From Amycolatopsis sp. EV170708-02-1 (GTDB taxonomy: Bacteria > Actinomycetota > Actinomycetes > Mycobacteriales > Pseudonocardiaceae): a DNA stretch of 64,000 bases. Below the pieces are notes generated by a model. The model ran no database searches. It saw only the letters and a program-made list of their open reading frames with translations, and was not told the DNA's origin. This document shows, piece by piece, positions 57,250 to 64,000 of this stretch (the stretch's first letter is position 1; each line of letters begins with the position of its first letter). The position numbers and the translations under genes are program-made. Location of the stretch: positions 682,001 through 746,000 of the forward strand of contig NZ_CP092497.1 in NCBI RefSeq assembly GCF_022479115.1, in the 5' to 3' direction.

Positions 57250-57428
57250 GTCATGCCGAGCGGGGAATCCTCCCCACTCGCCGATATCGGCTCCGCGACG
57301 GCAGCATGACGGCGTCAAGCCGAGTGGGTAAGCAAATACAGGTTCACCAGAACCCGAAACGCCACTCACGACCAACTGGACCCAATCCACCCCGTCCCCG
57401 GCTCCGAAGACCTGTCATGACACCGGGA

Positions 57429-58058
57429 TCAGGGGTTCATCCGCAGCAGCGGGAGACCCGAGGGCGTGCGGATCTCCAGCGCCTTGATGTCCCCGGCGCG
57501 CATCGCGGTGCCGACCACGATATGCGCGGTGTCCTTGGGCATCGCGCGCCAGGACGCGAGCTCGCTGGTGCCGCCGTCGGCGCCGACGGCGACCAGGATG
57601 TAGTCCCCGGTGCGGGTGCCGCCGTAGCTGCAGGTCATGTCGACCTTCGTGCCGGTGTCCGTGGCGGACATGGCGACTTCGGCGGTCACCGGGTAGTCGC
57701 CGAGCGGGGTCATCGGGTCGCCCGCCGCCGCCATCGGCCCGGTCAGGACCACCACGAGCGCGACGCCGGCGGCCACGGCCAGCCCGGCCGCGGTGGTGGT
57801 GATCGCCCGTTGGATCCGCCTTCCCCGGCGGACCCGTTTGAGCACGGTCGGCAGCAGGTCCGGCGAGGGCGCCGGTTCGTCTTCCAGCAGGGCGGGAGCG
57901 CCGGCCTGGGCGAGCAGCCCGGGGATCCCGGCCAGGTCGCGCACGGACGCCGCACACCGGTCGCAGACGCGAAGGTGCTTTTCGTAGGCGGACCGGTCTT
58001 CCGGGGACAACGCACCGAGCACGTAGGCCGCGTCGTAGGTGGCGAAGGGGTCGGTCAT
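57429..58058 (-). CDS. Zinc-finger anti-sigma factor (RskA/RslA-like)
   Basis: A 209-residue single-pass membrane protein. The cytoplasmic N-terminus has the ZAS motif HxxxCxxC (His28, Cys32, Cys35 in YEKHLRVCDRCA). One transmembrane helix lies at ~84-108 (AITTTAAGLAVAAGVALVVVLTG) and an external RskA-type beta domain follows (YPVTAEVAMSATDTGTKVDMTCSYGG... SGLPLLRM). It should sequester the sigma factor encoded directly upstream; its ATG overlaps the sigma stop by 4 bp. Confidence 0.9.
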   Translation of the reverse strand: MTDPFATYDAAYVLGALSPEDRSAYEKHLRVCDRCAASVRDLAGIPGLLAQAGAPALLEDEPAPSPDLLPTVLKRVRRGRRIQRAITTTAAGLAVAAGVALVVVLTGPMAAAGDPMTPLGDYPVTAEVAMSATDTGTKVDMTCSYGGTRTGDYILVAVGADGGTSELASWRAMPKDTAHIVVGTAMRAGDIKALEIRTPSGLPLLRMNP

Positions 58059-58567
58059 TGAGTCACCCCTCTTTCCTCCAATATCAGCCGCAGCGCCCGC
58101 AGCGCGTAGTGCGTCCGCGACTTGATCGTCCCTTCGGCCACACCCAGCCGCTTCGCGGCGTCGGCGACGGAGTAACCCTGGAAATAGCACAGGACGAGGA
58201 CGTCCCGGTGCCTCGGCGAGAGCTCGCCGAGCGCTTCGGCGACCAGCCAGCCCTGAACCGCCCGTTCGGTGCCGTCCGTGACCGCCGTTTCGGGCGGTTG
58301 CCCGGTCACCACCTCCGGATGCGCCTCGGAGGCGCGCCAGTCGTCGATGGCGATCCGTCTCGCCACGGTGAACAGCCAGCCCCGCGCCGATCCCTCGGAC
58401 TGGTCGAGCACCTTGGCGTTGCGCCAGGCCCGCAGCAGCGTCTCCTGGACCACGTCCTCCGCGCGGACCCGGTCTCCGCTGGTGAGGTGCAGCGCGTAGG
58501 ACCAGAGTGCCGCCGCGTGCTCGTCGTGCAGAGCCCGCATCAGCCGGTCCTCCGCGAATTCCTTCAC
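58055..58567 (-). CDS. ECF-type RNA polymerase sigma factor (SigL/SigK-like)
   Basis: A 170-residue group 4 sigma factor. Region 2: AALWSYALHLTSGDRVRAEDVVQETLLRAWRNAKVL, ending RGWLFTVARRIAIDDWR. Region 4: LGELSPRHRDVLVLCYFQGYSVADAAKRLGVAEGTIKSRTHYALRALR. The GTG start overlaps the upstream membrane-protein stop (GTGA). With the anti-sigma downstream it forms an operon that appears autoregulated through a TGAACC-N16-CGTGTT promoter upstream of the first gene. Confidence 0.93.
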   Translation of the reverse strand: MKEFAEDRLMRALHDEHAAALWSYALHLTSGDRVRAEDVVQETLLRAWRNAKVLDQSEGSARGWLFTVARRIAIDDWRASEAHPEVVTGQPPETAVTDGTERAVQGWLVAEALGELSPRHRDVLVLCYFQGYSVADAAKRLGVAEGTIKSRTHYALRALRLILEERGVTQ

Positions 58568-58932
58568 CGATCCGTGCTTTCCCGGTTCAGGAGCAGCGGG
58601 AGCGCGAAGACCACGCAGGCCACTTCGGTGATCAGGCCCCACAGCTCGGCCTGGGTGGTGAAGCGCTCCGAGACGCCGAAGAATCCCGTGGTCAGCGAGA
58701 GCACGTACGCCCCCAGCGTGGCCAGGCCGAAGCCGATCGCCGCGAGCGCGGGAAGCCAGTGGTGCCACGCCAGGACGGCGATCGCGATGACCACGCCCGC
58801 CACGACGTTCACCAGGAAGAGCGGACCCACCACATCCGTTTCCGAGGCCCAGTCCTGCCATACGACGTAATGCACCCACGCCGAGCCGAGGAGGCCCGCC
58901 GCCACCACCGCCCGCAACAACCACCGGATCAT
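58564..58932 (-). CDS. Four-helix membrane protein, first gene of the sigma operon
   Basis: A 122-residue protein with four predicted transmembrane helices (residues ~5-24, 36-56, 62-82, 93-115) and two conserved-looking His near helix ends (WVHYVVW, WHHWLP). No catalytic motif was recognised. It is coupled to the sigma gene by GTGA and driven by the candidate ECF promoter ~40 bp upstream. A role in sensing or in the response controlled by the sigma factor is inferred. Confidence 0.75.
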   Translation of the reverse strand: MIRWLLRAVVAAGLLGSAWVHYVVWQDWASETDVVGPLFLVNVVAGVVIAIAVLAWHHWLPALAAIGFGLATLGAYVLSLTTGFFGVSERFTTQAELWGLITEVACVVFALPLLLNRESTDR

Positions 58933-58974
58933 GTCCGTATCTCTTTCCGCGTGTTCGGTTCCCCTATGCCTTTG

Positions 58975-59056
58975 AACACGGAAAAGAGGGCCTCTCGGTT
59001 CAATCCGGCACCCGATGGACGGCGAAATTGAACCGGATGGCCGCTCGGACCGTGTG
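58975..59056. promoter_or_regulatory. Divergent pair of ECF (SigL-type) promoters
   Basis: On the plus strand TGAACC (59029-59034), a 16-base spacer, then CGTGTG (59051-59056). On the minus strand TGAACC (59002-58997), a 16-base spacer, then CGTGTT (58980-58975). Both match the TGAACC-N16/18-CGTgt pattern described for mycobacterial SigL-type promoters. The -35 elements form the inverted repeat CGGTTCAAT/ATTGAACCG. One drives the sigma operon, the other the Rieske gene. Confidence 0.82.
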
Positions 59057-59063
59057 TATGGGC

Positions 59064-59507
59064 ATGACTGCCGAACTCCACTCCCGCCGCAAGGTCCTGA
59101 CCACGGGCGCCGCCGTCGCCGGTGCCGCCGCCGGGACCATGGCCCTCACCGCCTGCGGAAGCGACGGCAACCCGCCGTCCGGTTCGACCGCCGCACCGCC
59201 CGCCGCGGCGCCGGGCGAGACCCTGACCGCGCTCTCCGACATCCAGGTCGGCCAGGCGAAGGCCGCCAAGACCGCCGACGGCAAGGACGTCATCGTCACC
59301 AGGACCGCCGAAGGCACGGCCGCCGCGTTCAGCGCGATCTGCACCCATCAGGGGTGCGCGGTCGTCCCCGAGGGCGCGGAACTCAAATGTCCCTGTCACA
59401 ACTCGATCTTCGACGCCGTGACCGGCGCGGTCAAAAAGGGGCCCGCGGACCAGCCGCTGCCCTCGATCGCGGTCAAGGTCACCAACGGCCAGGTCGTCAC
59501 GGCCTGA
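59064..59507 (+). CDS. Rieske [2Fe-2S] lipoprotein with Tat-type signal
   Basis: A 147-residue exported protein. The signal region has a twin-arginine motif (SRRKVLTTG) and a lipobox LTAC (Cys31). The Rieske domain has box 1 CTHQGC (Cys93, His95, disulfide Cys98) and box 2 CPCHNSIF (Cys109, Cys111, His112). It is a small electron carrier or redox sensor, not a full dioxygenase or bc1 subunit. The ATG at 59064 fits the predicted transcription start 7-8 bases after the CGTGTG element, suggesting a leaderless mRNA. An ATG two codons upstream is possible. Confidence 0.88.
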   Translation: MTAELHSRRKVLTTGAAVAGAAAGTMALTACGSDGNPPSGSTAAPPAAAPGETLTALSDIQVGQAKAAKTADGKDVIVTRTAEGTAAAFSAICTHQGCAVVPEGAELKCPCHNSIFDAVTGAVKKGPADQPLPSIAVKVTNGQVVTA

Positions 59508-59510
59508 AAC

Positions 59511-59565
59511 GCGAGAAGGGTCCCTTTAGGACGTGAATACCGTCCTAAAGGGACCCTTCTCGCGA
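59511..59565. terminator. Long bidirectional terminator palindrome
   Basis: A 24-bp perfect stem (left arm starts CGCGAGAAGGGTCCCTTTAG) with a 7-base loop lies between the convergent stops of the Rieske gene and the PTS IIA gene, 3 bp and 4 bp away. Confidence 0.88.
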
Positions 59566-59569
59566 GCTT

Positions 59570-60025
59570 TCAGCTGTCCCAGGTGAAAATCGCGTCGCCC
59601 GCCTCGACGTCTCCGCCGGTGAGCAGTCCGGAAAGGACCTCCGCCTTCGCGTCGAGCGCCACCACGGGCACGATCGGCGAGTAGCCCGCGGCCTTGACCG
59701 CGTCGGGGTCCCAGCCGACCACCGGCTGCCCGGCACGGACGGCCTCACCCTTGACGACGTGGAGGGTGAACCCCTCGCCCTTCTGCTTCACCGTGTCGAT
59801 CCCCAGGTGGACCAGCACGCCGCGGCCGTCCTCGGTGGCCACCACGAACGCGTGCGGGTGCAGGGTCACGACCGTCCCGTCCACCGGGGCGACCGCGTCC
59901 TGGCGCCCGCCCGACGGCAGGACCGCGATGCCGGGGCCGACCATCGCCTGCGCGAAGACCGGATCGGGCACTTCGGTCATAGCGGTCGTCTTGCCGCCCA
60001 CCGGGCTGAGGATTTCGAGACTCAC
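59570..60025 (-). CDS. crr: PTS glucose-family EIIA (Crr)
   Basis: A 151-residue EIIA of the glucose/GlcNAc family that passes phosphate from HPr to EIIB. The phosphorylated His73 is in RGVLVHLGIDTVK, with the second active-site His58 in LHPHAFVV. It starts 4 bp inside the EIIB gene (ATGA), so EIIB-EIIA are co-translated. DasR control is likely. Confidence 0.93.
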   Translation of the reverse strand: MSLEILSPVGGKTTAMTEVPDPVFAQAMVGPGIAVLPSGGRQDAVAPVDGTVVTLHPHAFVVATEDGRGVLVHLGIDTVKQKGEGFTLHVVKGEAVRAGQPVVGWDPDAVKAAGYSPIVPVVALDAKAEVLSGLLTGGDVEAGDAIFTWDS

Positions 60026-60258
60026 AGCAGATCCTCGATGTCGCTGGCGATGTTGTCGGCCTCGGGGCCCACGATGACCTGAACACCGGCCCCCATGCGG
60101 ACCACGCCCATCGCACCGGCGGCCTTCAGCGCCGCTTCGTCGAGCAGGCTCATGTCTTCGAGCTCACAGCGGAGCCGGGTGATACACCCCTCGACCTCGA
60201 TGACGTTCTCGGCACCGCCGAGGCCCGCGAGGATCTTTTCCGCCCTGTCATCCGCCAT
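60022..60258 (-). CDS. PTS glucose-family EIIB
   Basis: A 78-residue EIIB with the phosphocysteine Cys25 in VEGCITRLRCEL and the C-terminal GVQVIVGPEADNIASDIEDLL typical of the Glc/GlcNAc family. It probably phosphorylates sugar taken up by the EIIC encoded across the divergent promoter region. ATG start. Confidence 0.93.
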   Translation of the reverse strand: MADDRAEKILAGLGGAENVIEVEGCITRLRCELEDMSLLDEAALKAAGAMGVVRMGAGVQVIVGPEADNIASDIEDLL

Positions 60259-60403
60259 CGCGGTCTCCCTGTTCCCTGTCGGTTTCCCACATGCGAACCA
60301 GCTGTACTACGCCGTTCGCCGACTCGCACCCGATCCCTGGCCACGAACGCGTAACGGTGGTTGACACCCGCTCGTGCGACGGAGCATCCTGCCCCATCGG
60401 ATC

Positions 60404-60419
60404 ATTGGTCTAGACCGGA
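60404..60419. promoter_or_regulatory. dre-like operator for the DasR-type regulator
   Basis: ATTGGTCTAGACCGGA contains the palindrome GGTCTAGACC and matches the DasR-responsive element ACTGGTCTAGACCAGT at 13 of 16 positions. It lies between the divergent EIIB and GntR genes, 38 bp after a -35-like TTGACA (60361-60366), so the dasR-like gene probably represses the whole PTS cluster including itself. Confidence 0.8.
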
Positions 60420-60492
60420 ACGTACCAATCTTCCGGACCAGATGCGAGTACGGGTTGCCCAACACGACCGGCCCGAAAGGACGGTGACCTTC

Positions 60493-61281
60493 ATGAGCGC
60501 TTCGGCGCAGGTGCCGCCGTCCGACCGTGTGATCAACGGACCGACGCCCAAGCACGCCCAGCTGCGGGAGATTCTGCGCCGCACGGTGGAGCGTGAGCTA
60601 CCCCCCGGCTCGCCGATCCCCTCGGAACGTGACCTCGCCGAGACCTACCAGGTGTCGAGGCTCACGGTCCGCTCGGCCATCGGCAAGCTGGTCGAAGAAG
60701 GGCTCTTGTCGCGGGTGCGCGGCAAGGGGACGTTCACCGCCGCGAGGCGGATGGAACTGCAGCTCTACCTGATGTCCTTCACCGAGGACATGCGCCGTCG
60801 CGGGATGACGCCGACCACGGAGGTCGTCAAAACGGCCACCGAGGTCCCGCCCGCCCCCTCGGCGCACGCGCTCGGCCTGACCGCCGGGACACCGGCGCAC
60901 CACCTGGTGCGGCTCCGCCGTGCCGACGGGGTGCCGCTGGCGGTCGAACGCGGCTGGTATCACGCCGGCCGGATGCCCGGTCTGCTCGACCTCGATCTCA
61001 CCCGATCGTTGTACGTCCAACTCGCCCAGTCGTACGACCTGCGCCCGGACCACGCGTGGCAGACGGTCTGGGCCGAATCCGCGGACCGCGAAACGGCACG
61101 CCTGCTCGGCATGCGCGCGGGCAGTCCGCTTCTCGTCTTCCGCCGGGTCTCCAGCGTCAACGGGGAACCGATCGAAGACATGACTTCCTGGTACCGGGGC
61201 GATCACTACCAGGTCACCATGCAGCTGGACCGGAACACCCCGGATTCCGGTCATCATCCTCACTACGGAGGTACCCGATGA
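60493..61281 (+). CDS. dasR: GntR/HutC-family regulator, DasR-like
   Basis: A 262-residue regulator. The N-terminal winged helix reads KHAQLREILRRTVERELPPGSPIPSERDLAETYQVSRLTVRSAIGKLVEEGLLSRVRGKGTF. The UTRA effector domain spans ~90-245 (MSFTEDMRRRGMTPTTEVVK... DMTSWYRGDHYQ). In Streptomyces DasR senses glucosamine-6-phosphate and controls GlcNAc uptake and antibiotic genes. Its stop overlaps the EIIC start (ATGA). GAAAGGA is the probable ribosome binding site for the ATG. Confidence 0.88.
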   Translation: MSASAQVPPSDRVINGPTPKHAQLREILRRTVERELPPGSPIPSERDLAETYQVSRLTVRSAIGKLVEEGLLSRVRGKGTFTAARRMELQLYLMSFTEDMRRRGMTPTTEVVKTATEVPPAPSAHALGLTAGTPAHHLVRLRRADGVPLAVERGWYHAGRMPGLLDLDLTRSLYVQLAQSYDLRPDHAWQTVWAESADRETARLLGMRAGSPLLVFRRVSSVNGEPIEDMTSWYRGDHYQVTMQLDRNTPDSGHHPHYGGTR

Positions 61282-62531
61282 GCTCCACCACCGCGGAGGG
61301 GGCGAAGGGCAAGGGCAAGGGACTGGCCGGGCTTCAGCGCTTCGGCCGCAGCCTCATGCTCCCCATCGCCGCTCTTCCCGCCGCAGGCCTCCTGTCCAGG
61401 CTGGGCCAAGACGACCTGCTCGGCAAAGACGGGCTCGGCTGGGACAAGGTCGCCGCGGTCCTCGGTTCCGCCGGCGACTCCCTGTTCAACTGGTTGCCGC
61501 TCCTGTTCGCGGTGGGTATCGCCGTCGGCTTCGCCCGTAAGAGCGACGGTGCCACCGGCCTCGCCGCCGTGGTCGGCTTCTTCGTGTTCACCAGTGTCCT
61601 CCGGGTGTTCGCGCCGTTCGCCGAGCTGCCGGGCTGGAACCCCGAAAAGCCCGCGGGCCTGATGCTCAACCCGCTCAAATGGCCCTACAGTGTGCTGGCC
61701 GGCGTGATCGTCGGTCTGGTCACCGCGCTGCTGTGGCAGAAGTTCTATCGCATCAAGCTGCCGCCGTACCTGGCCTTCTTCGGCGGCCGCCGGTTCGTGC
61801 CGATCATCACCGCCCTGACGCTGATGATCCTCGCGGTGCCGCTGGGCCTGGTCTTCCACTGGGTCAACGACGGCATCCAGGCGGCGGGCGAAGCGGTCAC
61901 CGGCTCACCGGTGGTCGGTGGCGGTATCTACGGTGTGCTCAACCGGTTGCTGATCCCGGTCGGTCTGCACCAGCTGCTGAACGTGCCGGTGTGGTTCATC
62001 TTCGACGGTGGCGACCTGACCGAGTTCTTCAAGGGTGACCCGACCCGCGGCACCTTCATGACCGGGTTCTTCCCGATCTTCATGTTCGCCATCCCCGCCG
62101 CGGCGCTGGCGATCTGGCAGACCGCGAAGCCCAGCCAGAAGAAGATCGTCGGCGGTGTGATGATCGCCGGTGCGCTGACCTCGTTCCTGACCGGTGTCAC
62201 CGAGCCGATCGAGTTCTCGTTCATGTTCGTCGCGTGGCCCCTGTACCTGATCCACGCGGTCCTGACCGGAACCTCGCTGGCGCTGGTGAACGCGCTCGAC
62301 ATCCACCTCGGCTTCTCCTTCTCCGCCGGGGCGATCGACTTCGCGCTCAACAGCTCACACCCGGCGGCCAGCAAGGCGTGGCTCCTCATCCCGATCGGCC
62401 TGGCCTACGGGGTCATCTATTACGTGATCTTCCGCTTCGTGATCAAGAAGTGGAACCTGCGTACCCCGGGCCGCGAGGACGACTCGATCGAGGCCGACCT
62501 CGAAGCCACCGCGGCCAAACCCGCCAAGTAG
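61278..62531 (+). CDS. PTS EIIC permease, glucose/N-acetylglucosamine family
   Basis: A 417-residue polytopic EIIC (~10 transmembrane segments): RSLMLPIAALPAAGLLSRLG, NWLPLLFAVGIAVGFA, GLHQLLNVPVWFIFDGG and the substrate motif GVTEPIEFSFMF with the conserved Glu. It is a stand-alone EIIC, so it depends on the separately encoded EIIB and EIIA. Link to a DasR-like regulator and dre site favours GlcNAc over glucose (inference). GGAGG precedes the ATG by 7 bases. Confidence 0.9.
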   Translation: MSSTTAEGAKGKGKGLAGLQRFGRSLMLPIAALPAAGLLSRLGQDDLLGKDGLGWDKVAAVLGSAGDSLFNWLPLLFAVGIAVGFARKSDGATGLAAVVGFFVFTSVLRVFAPFAELPGWNPEKPAGLMLNPLKWPYSVLAGVIVGLVTALLWQKFYRIKLPPYLAFFGGRRFVPIITALTLMILAVPLGLVFHWVNDGIQAAGEAVTGSPVVGGGIYGVLNRLLIPVGLHQLLNVPVWFIFDGGDLTEFFKGDPTRGTFMTGFFPIFMFAIPAAALAIWQTAKPSQKKIVGGVMIAGALTSFLTGVTEPIEFSFMFVAWPLYLIHAVLTGTSLALVNALDIHLGFSFSAGAIDFALNSSHPAASKAWLLIPIGLAYGVIYYVIFRFVIKKWNLRTPGREDDSIEADLEATAAKPAK

Positions 62532-62571
62532 TTTCAGCTCAGCAGTACCGAAGGCACGAAAGGGAAAGAAC

Positions 62572-62838
62572 ATGCCGGAGAAACGCGTCACCGTGGCCAG
62601 CAAGGTGGGCCTGCACGCCAGGCCCGCGGCGACGGTCGCCAAGGCGGCCGCGGCGCAGCCCGTCGCGGTGCACATCGCCAAGGCGGGCGGTGACCCGGTC
62701 GCGGCCGGCAGCGTGCTGAACCTGATGACGCTCGCCGCCGGTTTCGGCGACGAGGTCATCATCAGTGCCGAGGGTGAGGGGGCCGAGGCGGCCGTCGACG
62801 CCATCGCCGAGCTGGTGGCGACCGACCTCGACGCCTGA
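62572..62838 (+). CDS. ptsH: Phosphocarrier HPr
   Basis: An 88-residue HPr with phospho-His15 in KVGLHARPAATVAKAA. The region around the usual regulatory Ser46 reads AAGSVLNLMTLAA. It takes phosphate from enzyme I (not encoded here) and passes it to EIIA. It lies 40 bp after the EIIC gene, in the same transcription unit. Confidence 0.96.
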   Translation: MPEKRVTVASKVGLHARPAATVAKAAAAQPVAVHIAKAGGDPVAAGSVLNLMTLAAGFGDEVIISAEGEGAEAAVDAIAELVATDLDA

Positions 62839-62885
62839 TCCCGATCTTGGCCGTCCGTGGTGAACCCGCGACCGCGATCGACGTC

Positions 62886-62938
62886 GGCAGGGCGCCACCT
62901 GATCGTCCACGTCACGGCTGTGGACGAGGCGCCCTGCC
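62886..62938 (+). terminator. Hairpin after ptsH
   Basis: GGCAGGGCGCC and GGCGCCCTGCC form an 11-bp stem, with a second inner pair GTCCAC/GTGGAC. It lies ~50 bp downstream of ptsH and likely ends the dasR-EIIC-ptsH transcript. The rest of the 233-bp gap shows nothing else but the hairpin before the next gene. Confidence 0.7.
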
Positions 62939-63024
62939 ACCGCGATAGCGAGGCCTTCGGCCGGGGCGGGTTCACGCGTACGGTCGCCTGACAGGTACAT
63001 CTCCAGCTCCGCCATCGATCTCCG

Positions 63025-63059
63025 CGAAGCCCGGGCCGCCCCGACCGGCCCGGGCTTCG
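63025..63059. repeat. Hairpin just upstream of the final serine hydrolase gene
   Basis: A 14-bp perfect stem CGAAGCCCGGGCCG / CGGCCCGGGCTTCG with a 7-base loop ends 12 bp before the ATG at 63072. It may be a second terminator of the PTS unit or a structure that limits translation of the hydrolase. Confidence 0.7.
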
Positions 63060-63071
63060 TAGGGTGTGGAC

Positions 63072-63887
63072 ATGGACAGCGTGCGCAGGATCGAACAGTG
63101 GCCGGTGGACAACGCCGCCACGGCCGTGGTGACCGCCGCCGGTGACGTGCTGGGCACGCACGGCGACACGACGAAGGTGTACCGGCTGGCGTCGGTGACC
63201 AAACCGCTCACGGCCTACGCCGCGCTGATCGCCATCGAAGAGGGCGTCGTCGAACTCGATACCCCCGCCGGGCCGGAGGGCTCCACGATCCGGCATCTGC
63301 TCGCGCACACCTCGGGCCTGGCCTTCAACGAGCACAAGCCGATGGCCGCTCCCGGCAACCGGCGCCTGTACTCGAACGCCGGCTTCGAACAGCTCGCCGA
63401 CGCGCTCACCGAGCATTCCGGCATCCCCTTCGCCGACTATCAGGCAGAGGCGCTCTTCCAGCCGCTGGGCATGAAGTCGACCAAGCTGACCGGCTCCCCC
63501 GCTTCGGGCGCGGAGTCCACTGTGGACGATCTGGTCGCGTTCGCCGCCGAACTGCAGGCCCCGAAGCTCATCGCCGCCGAAACGGTGCGCGAGGCGACTT
63601 CCGTGGTCTTCCCCGGGCTTTCCGGTGTCCTGCCCGGCTTCGGCCACCAGAAGCCGAACGACTGGGGCCTGGGCTTCGAGATCCGTGACCACAAGAGTCC
63701 ACATTGGACCGGATCGTCGAGCTCCCCGCGGACCTTCGGCCACTTCGGGCAGTCCGGCACCTTCCTCTGGGTCGATCCCGACGCCGGCGCCGCCTGTGTC
63801 GCGCTCACCGACCGCGCCTTCGGCCCGTGGGCGGCCGAGGTGTGGCCGCCCTACACCGACGCCGTGCTCGCGGAGCTGGGTCAATAA
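63072..63887 (+). CDS. Cytoplasmic serine hydrolase, beta-lactamase fold
   Basis: A 271-residue class C beta-lactamase/esterase-type protein without signal peptide. The catalytic motif is SVTK (Ser41-Lys44), the Tyr motif is LYSN, and GHFGQSGTF supplies the third region in place of the K/H-(S/T)-G box. Lack of export argues against a cell-wall target; an esterase or amidase role is possible. A GTG two codons upstream (63066) is an alternative start. It stands alone between a hairpin and the iron-box region. Confidence 0.85.
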   Translation: MDSVRRIEQWPVDNAATAVVTAAGDVLGTHGDTTKVYRLASVTKPLTAYAALIAIEEGVVELDTPAGPEGSTIRHLLAHTSGLAFNEHKPMAAPGNRRLYSNAGFEQLADALTEHSGIPFADYQAEALFQPLGMKSTKLTGSPASGAESTVDDLVAFAAELQAPKLIAAETVREATSVVFPGLSGVLPGFGHQKPNDWGLGFEIRDHKSPHWTGSSSSPRTFGHFGQSGTFLWVDPDAGAACVALTDRAFGPWAAEVWPPYTDAVLAELGQ

Positions 63888-63970
63888 CCCACCCCGAACC
63901 CGGTCATCCCTCGAATGAGTGACGTGACCGAGGTTGCATCACGCAATGGCCACGATGCCTTGTCAGCCCA

Positions 63971-63989
63971 TTAGGTGAGCTTTACCTTA
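63971..63989. promoter_or_regulatory. Iron box (DtxR/IdeR-type operator)
   Basis: TTAGGTGAGCTTTACCTTA fits the DtxR/IdeR consensus TWAGGTWAGSCTWACCTWA at 17 of 19 positions. It is 82 bp past the last stop, so the controlled gene, likely for iron uptake or storage, should start just right of the window. The remaining bases around it are non-coding. Confidence 0.72.
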
Positions 63990-64000
63990 GCCGCGGCACA

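Larger units (their letters stand above)
57009..57376. repeat. 368-bp non-coding inverted-repeat element (MITE-like)
   Basis: The largest gene-free stretch (56863-57428) holds this element. Terminal arms of 55 bases (57009-57063, 57322-57376) are inverted copies with 48 of 55 identical, the outer 26 perfectly so (ends GTTGGTCGTGAGTGGCGTTT...). The interior contains two further long palindromes. No transposase or clear target duplication is seen. It could be a miniature inverted-repeat transposable element or a pair of terminator-like repeats. The rest of the stretch shows nothing recognisable. Confidence 0.75.

Overview
The window is about 70% GC and carries BldD, WhiA, MihF (mycobacterial-type integration host factor), a helicase-dead actinobacterial PriA, glucosyl-3-phosphoglycerate synthase and a DasR-type GntR regulator. 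Together these point to a filamentous actinomycete, most likely a Pseudonocardiaceae member such as Amycolatopsis (inference from gene content and protein similarity by eye; no database search was run). Almost all of it is core chromosome. No tRNA, rRNA, CRISPR array, transposase, integrase or phage gene was seen.

Layout. 0-4.7 kb: a secreted sugar dehydrogenase fused to a PEBP domain (5' end missing), a zinc-ribbon NUDIX hydrolase, a TetR regulator divergent from a sterol-desaturase-family hydroxylase across a 58-bp palindrome, and GpgS. 4.7-11.6 kb: the most accessory-looking region. An alpha/beta hydrolase is divergent from a caspase-like / P-loop ATPase / FHA / TPR protein whose reading frame breaks in a run of nine C, followed by a tightly coupled glycosyltransferase, methyltransferase and prenyltransferase-like protein. 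11.6-16.4 kb: uvrC-rapZ-yvcK-whiA. 16.7-18.3 kb: a secreted trypsin-like protease and exonuclease III. 18.4-22.1 kb: rpe-ribE-ribBA-ribH plus a membrane PH-like protein (no ribD). 22.2-25.3 kb: a two-component system and a secreted serine hydrolase. 25.3-28.2 kb: fmt-rsmB-flavoprotein. 28.4-31.7 kb: gamma-glutamyltransferase and a secreted C15-like protein with Ser in place of the catalytic Cys.

31.8-38.8 kb: pyrF, mihF, gmk, rpoZ, coaBC, metK and priA. 38.8-46.5 kb: pyrR-pyrB-pyrC-(membrane PH-like)-carA-carB, with carB split by a one-base deletion; a PyrR-binding hairpin covers the pyrR ribosome binding site. 46.8-49.6 kb: bldD, then pepQ-like-efp-nusB. 49.7-52.5 kb: small membrane protein, beta-propeller lipoprotein and a GNAT-VOC fusion. 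52.5-56.9 kb: aroC-aroK-lipoprotein-aroB-aroQ and a prepilin peptidase. 56.9-57.4 kb: a non-coding 368-bp inverted-repeat element. 57.4-59.5 kb: an ECF sigma/anti-sigma operon divergent from a Rieske lipoprotein, with matching TGAACC-N16-CGTGT promoters on both strands. 59.6-62.8 kb: a sugar PTS (IIA, IIB, IIC, HPr) with its DasR-like regulator and a dre-like operator. The window ends with a serine hydrolase and an iron box for a gene lying beyond the edge.

Many neighbouring genes overlap by GTGA or ATGA, so the rib, pyr, aro, PTS, sigma and fmt-rsmB groups look like translationally coupled operons. Gene ends are marked by unusually long perfect palindromes (15-24 bp stems); one family occurs at two loci 20 kb apart.
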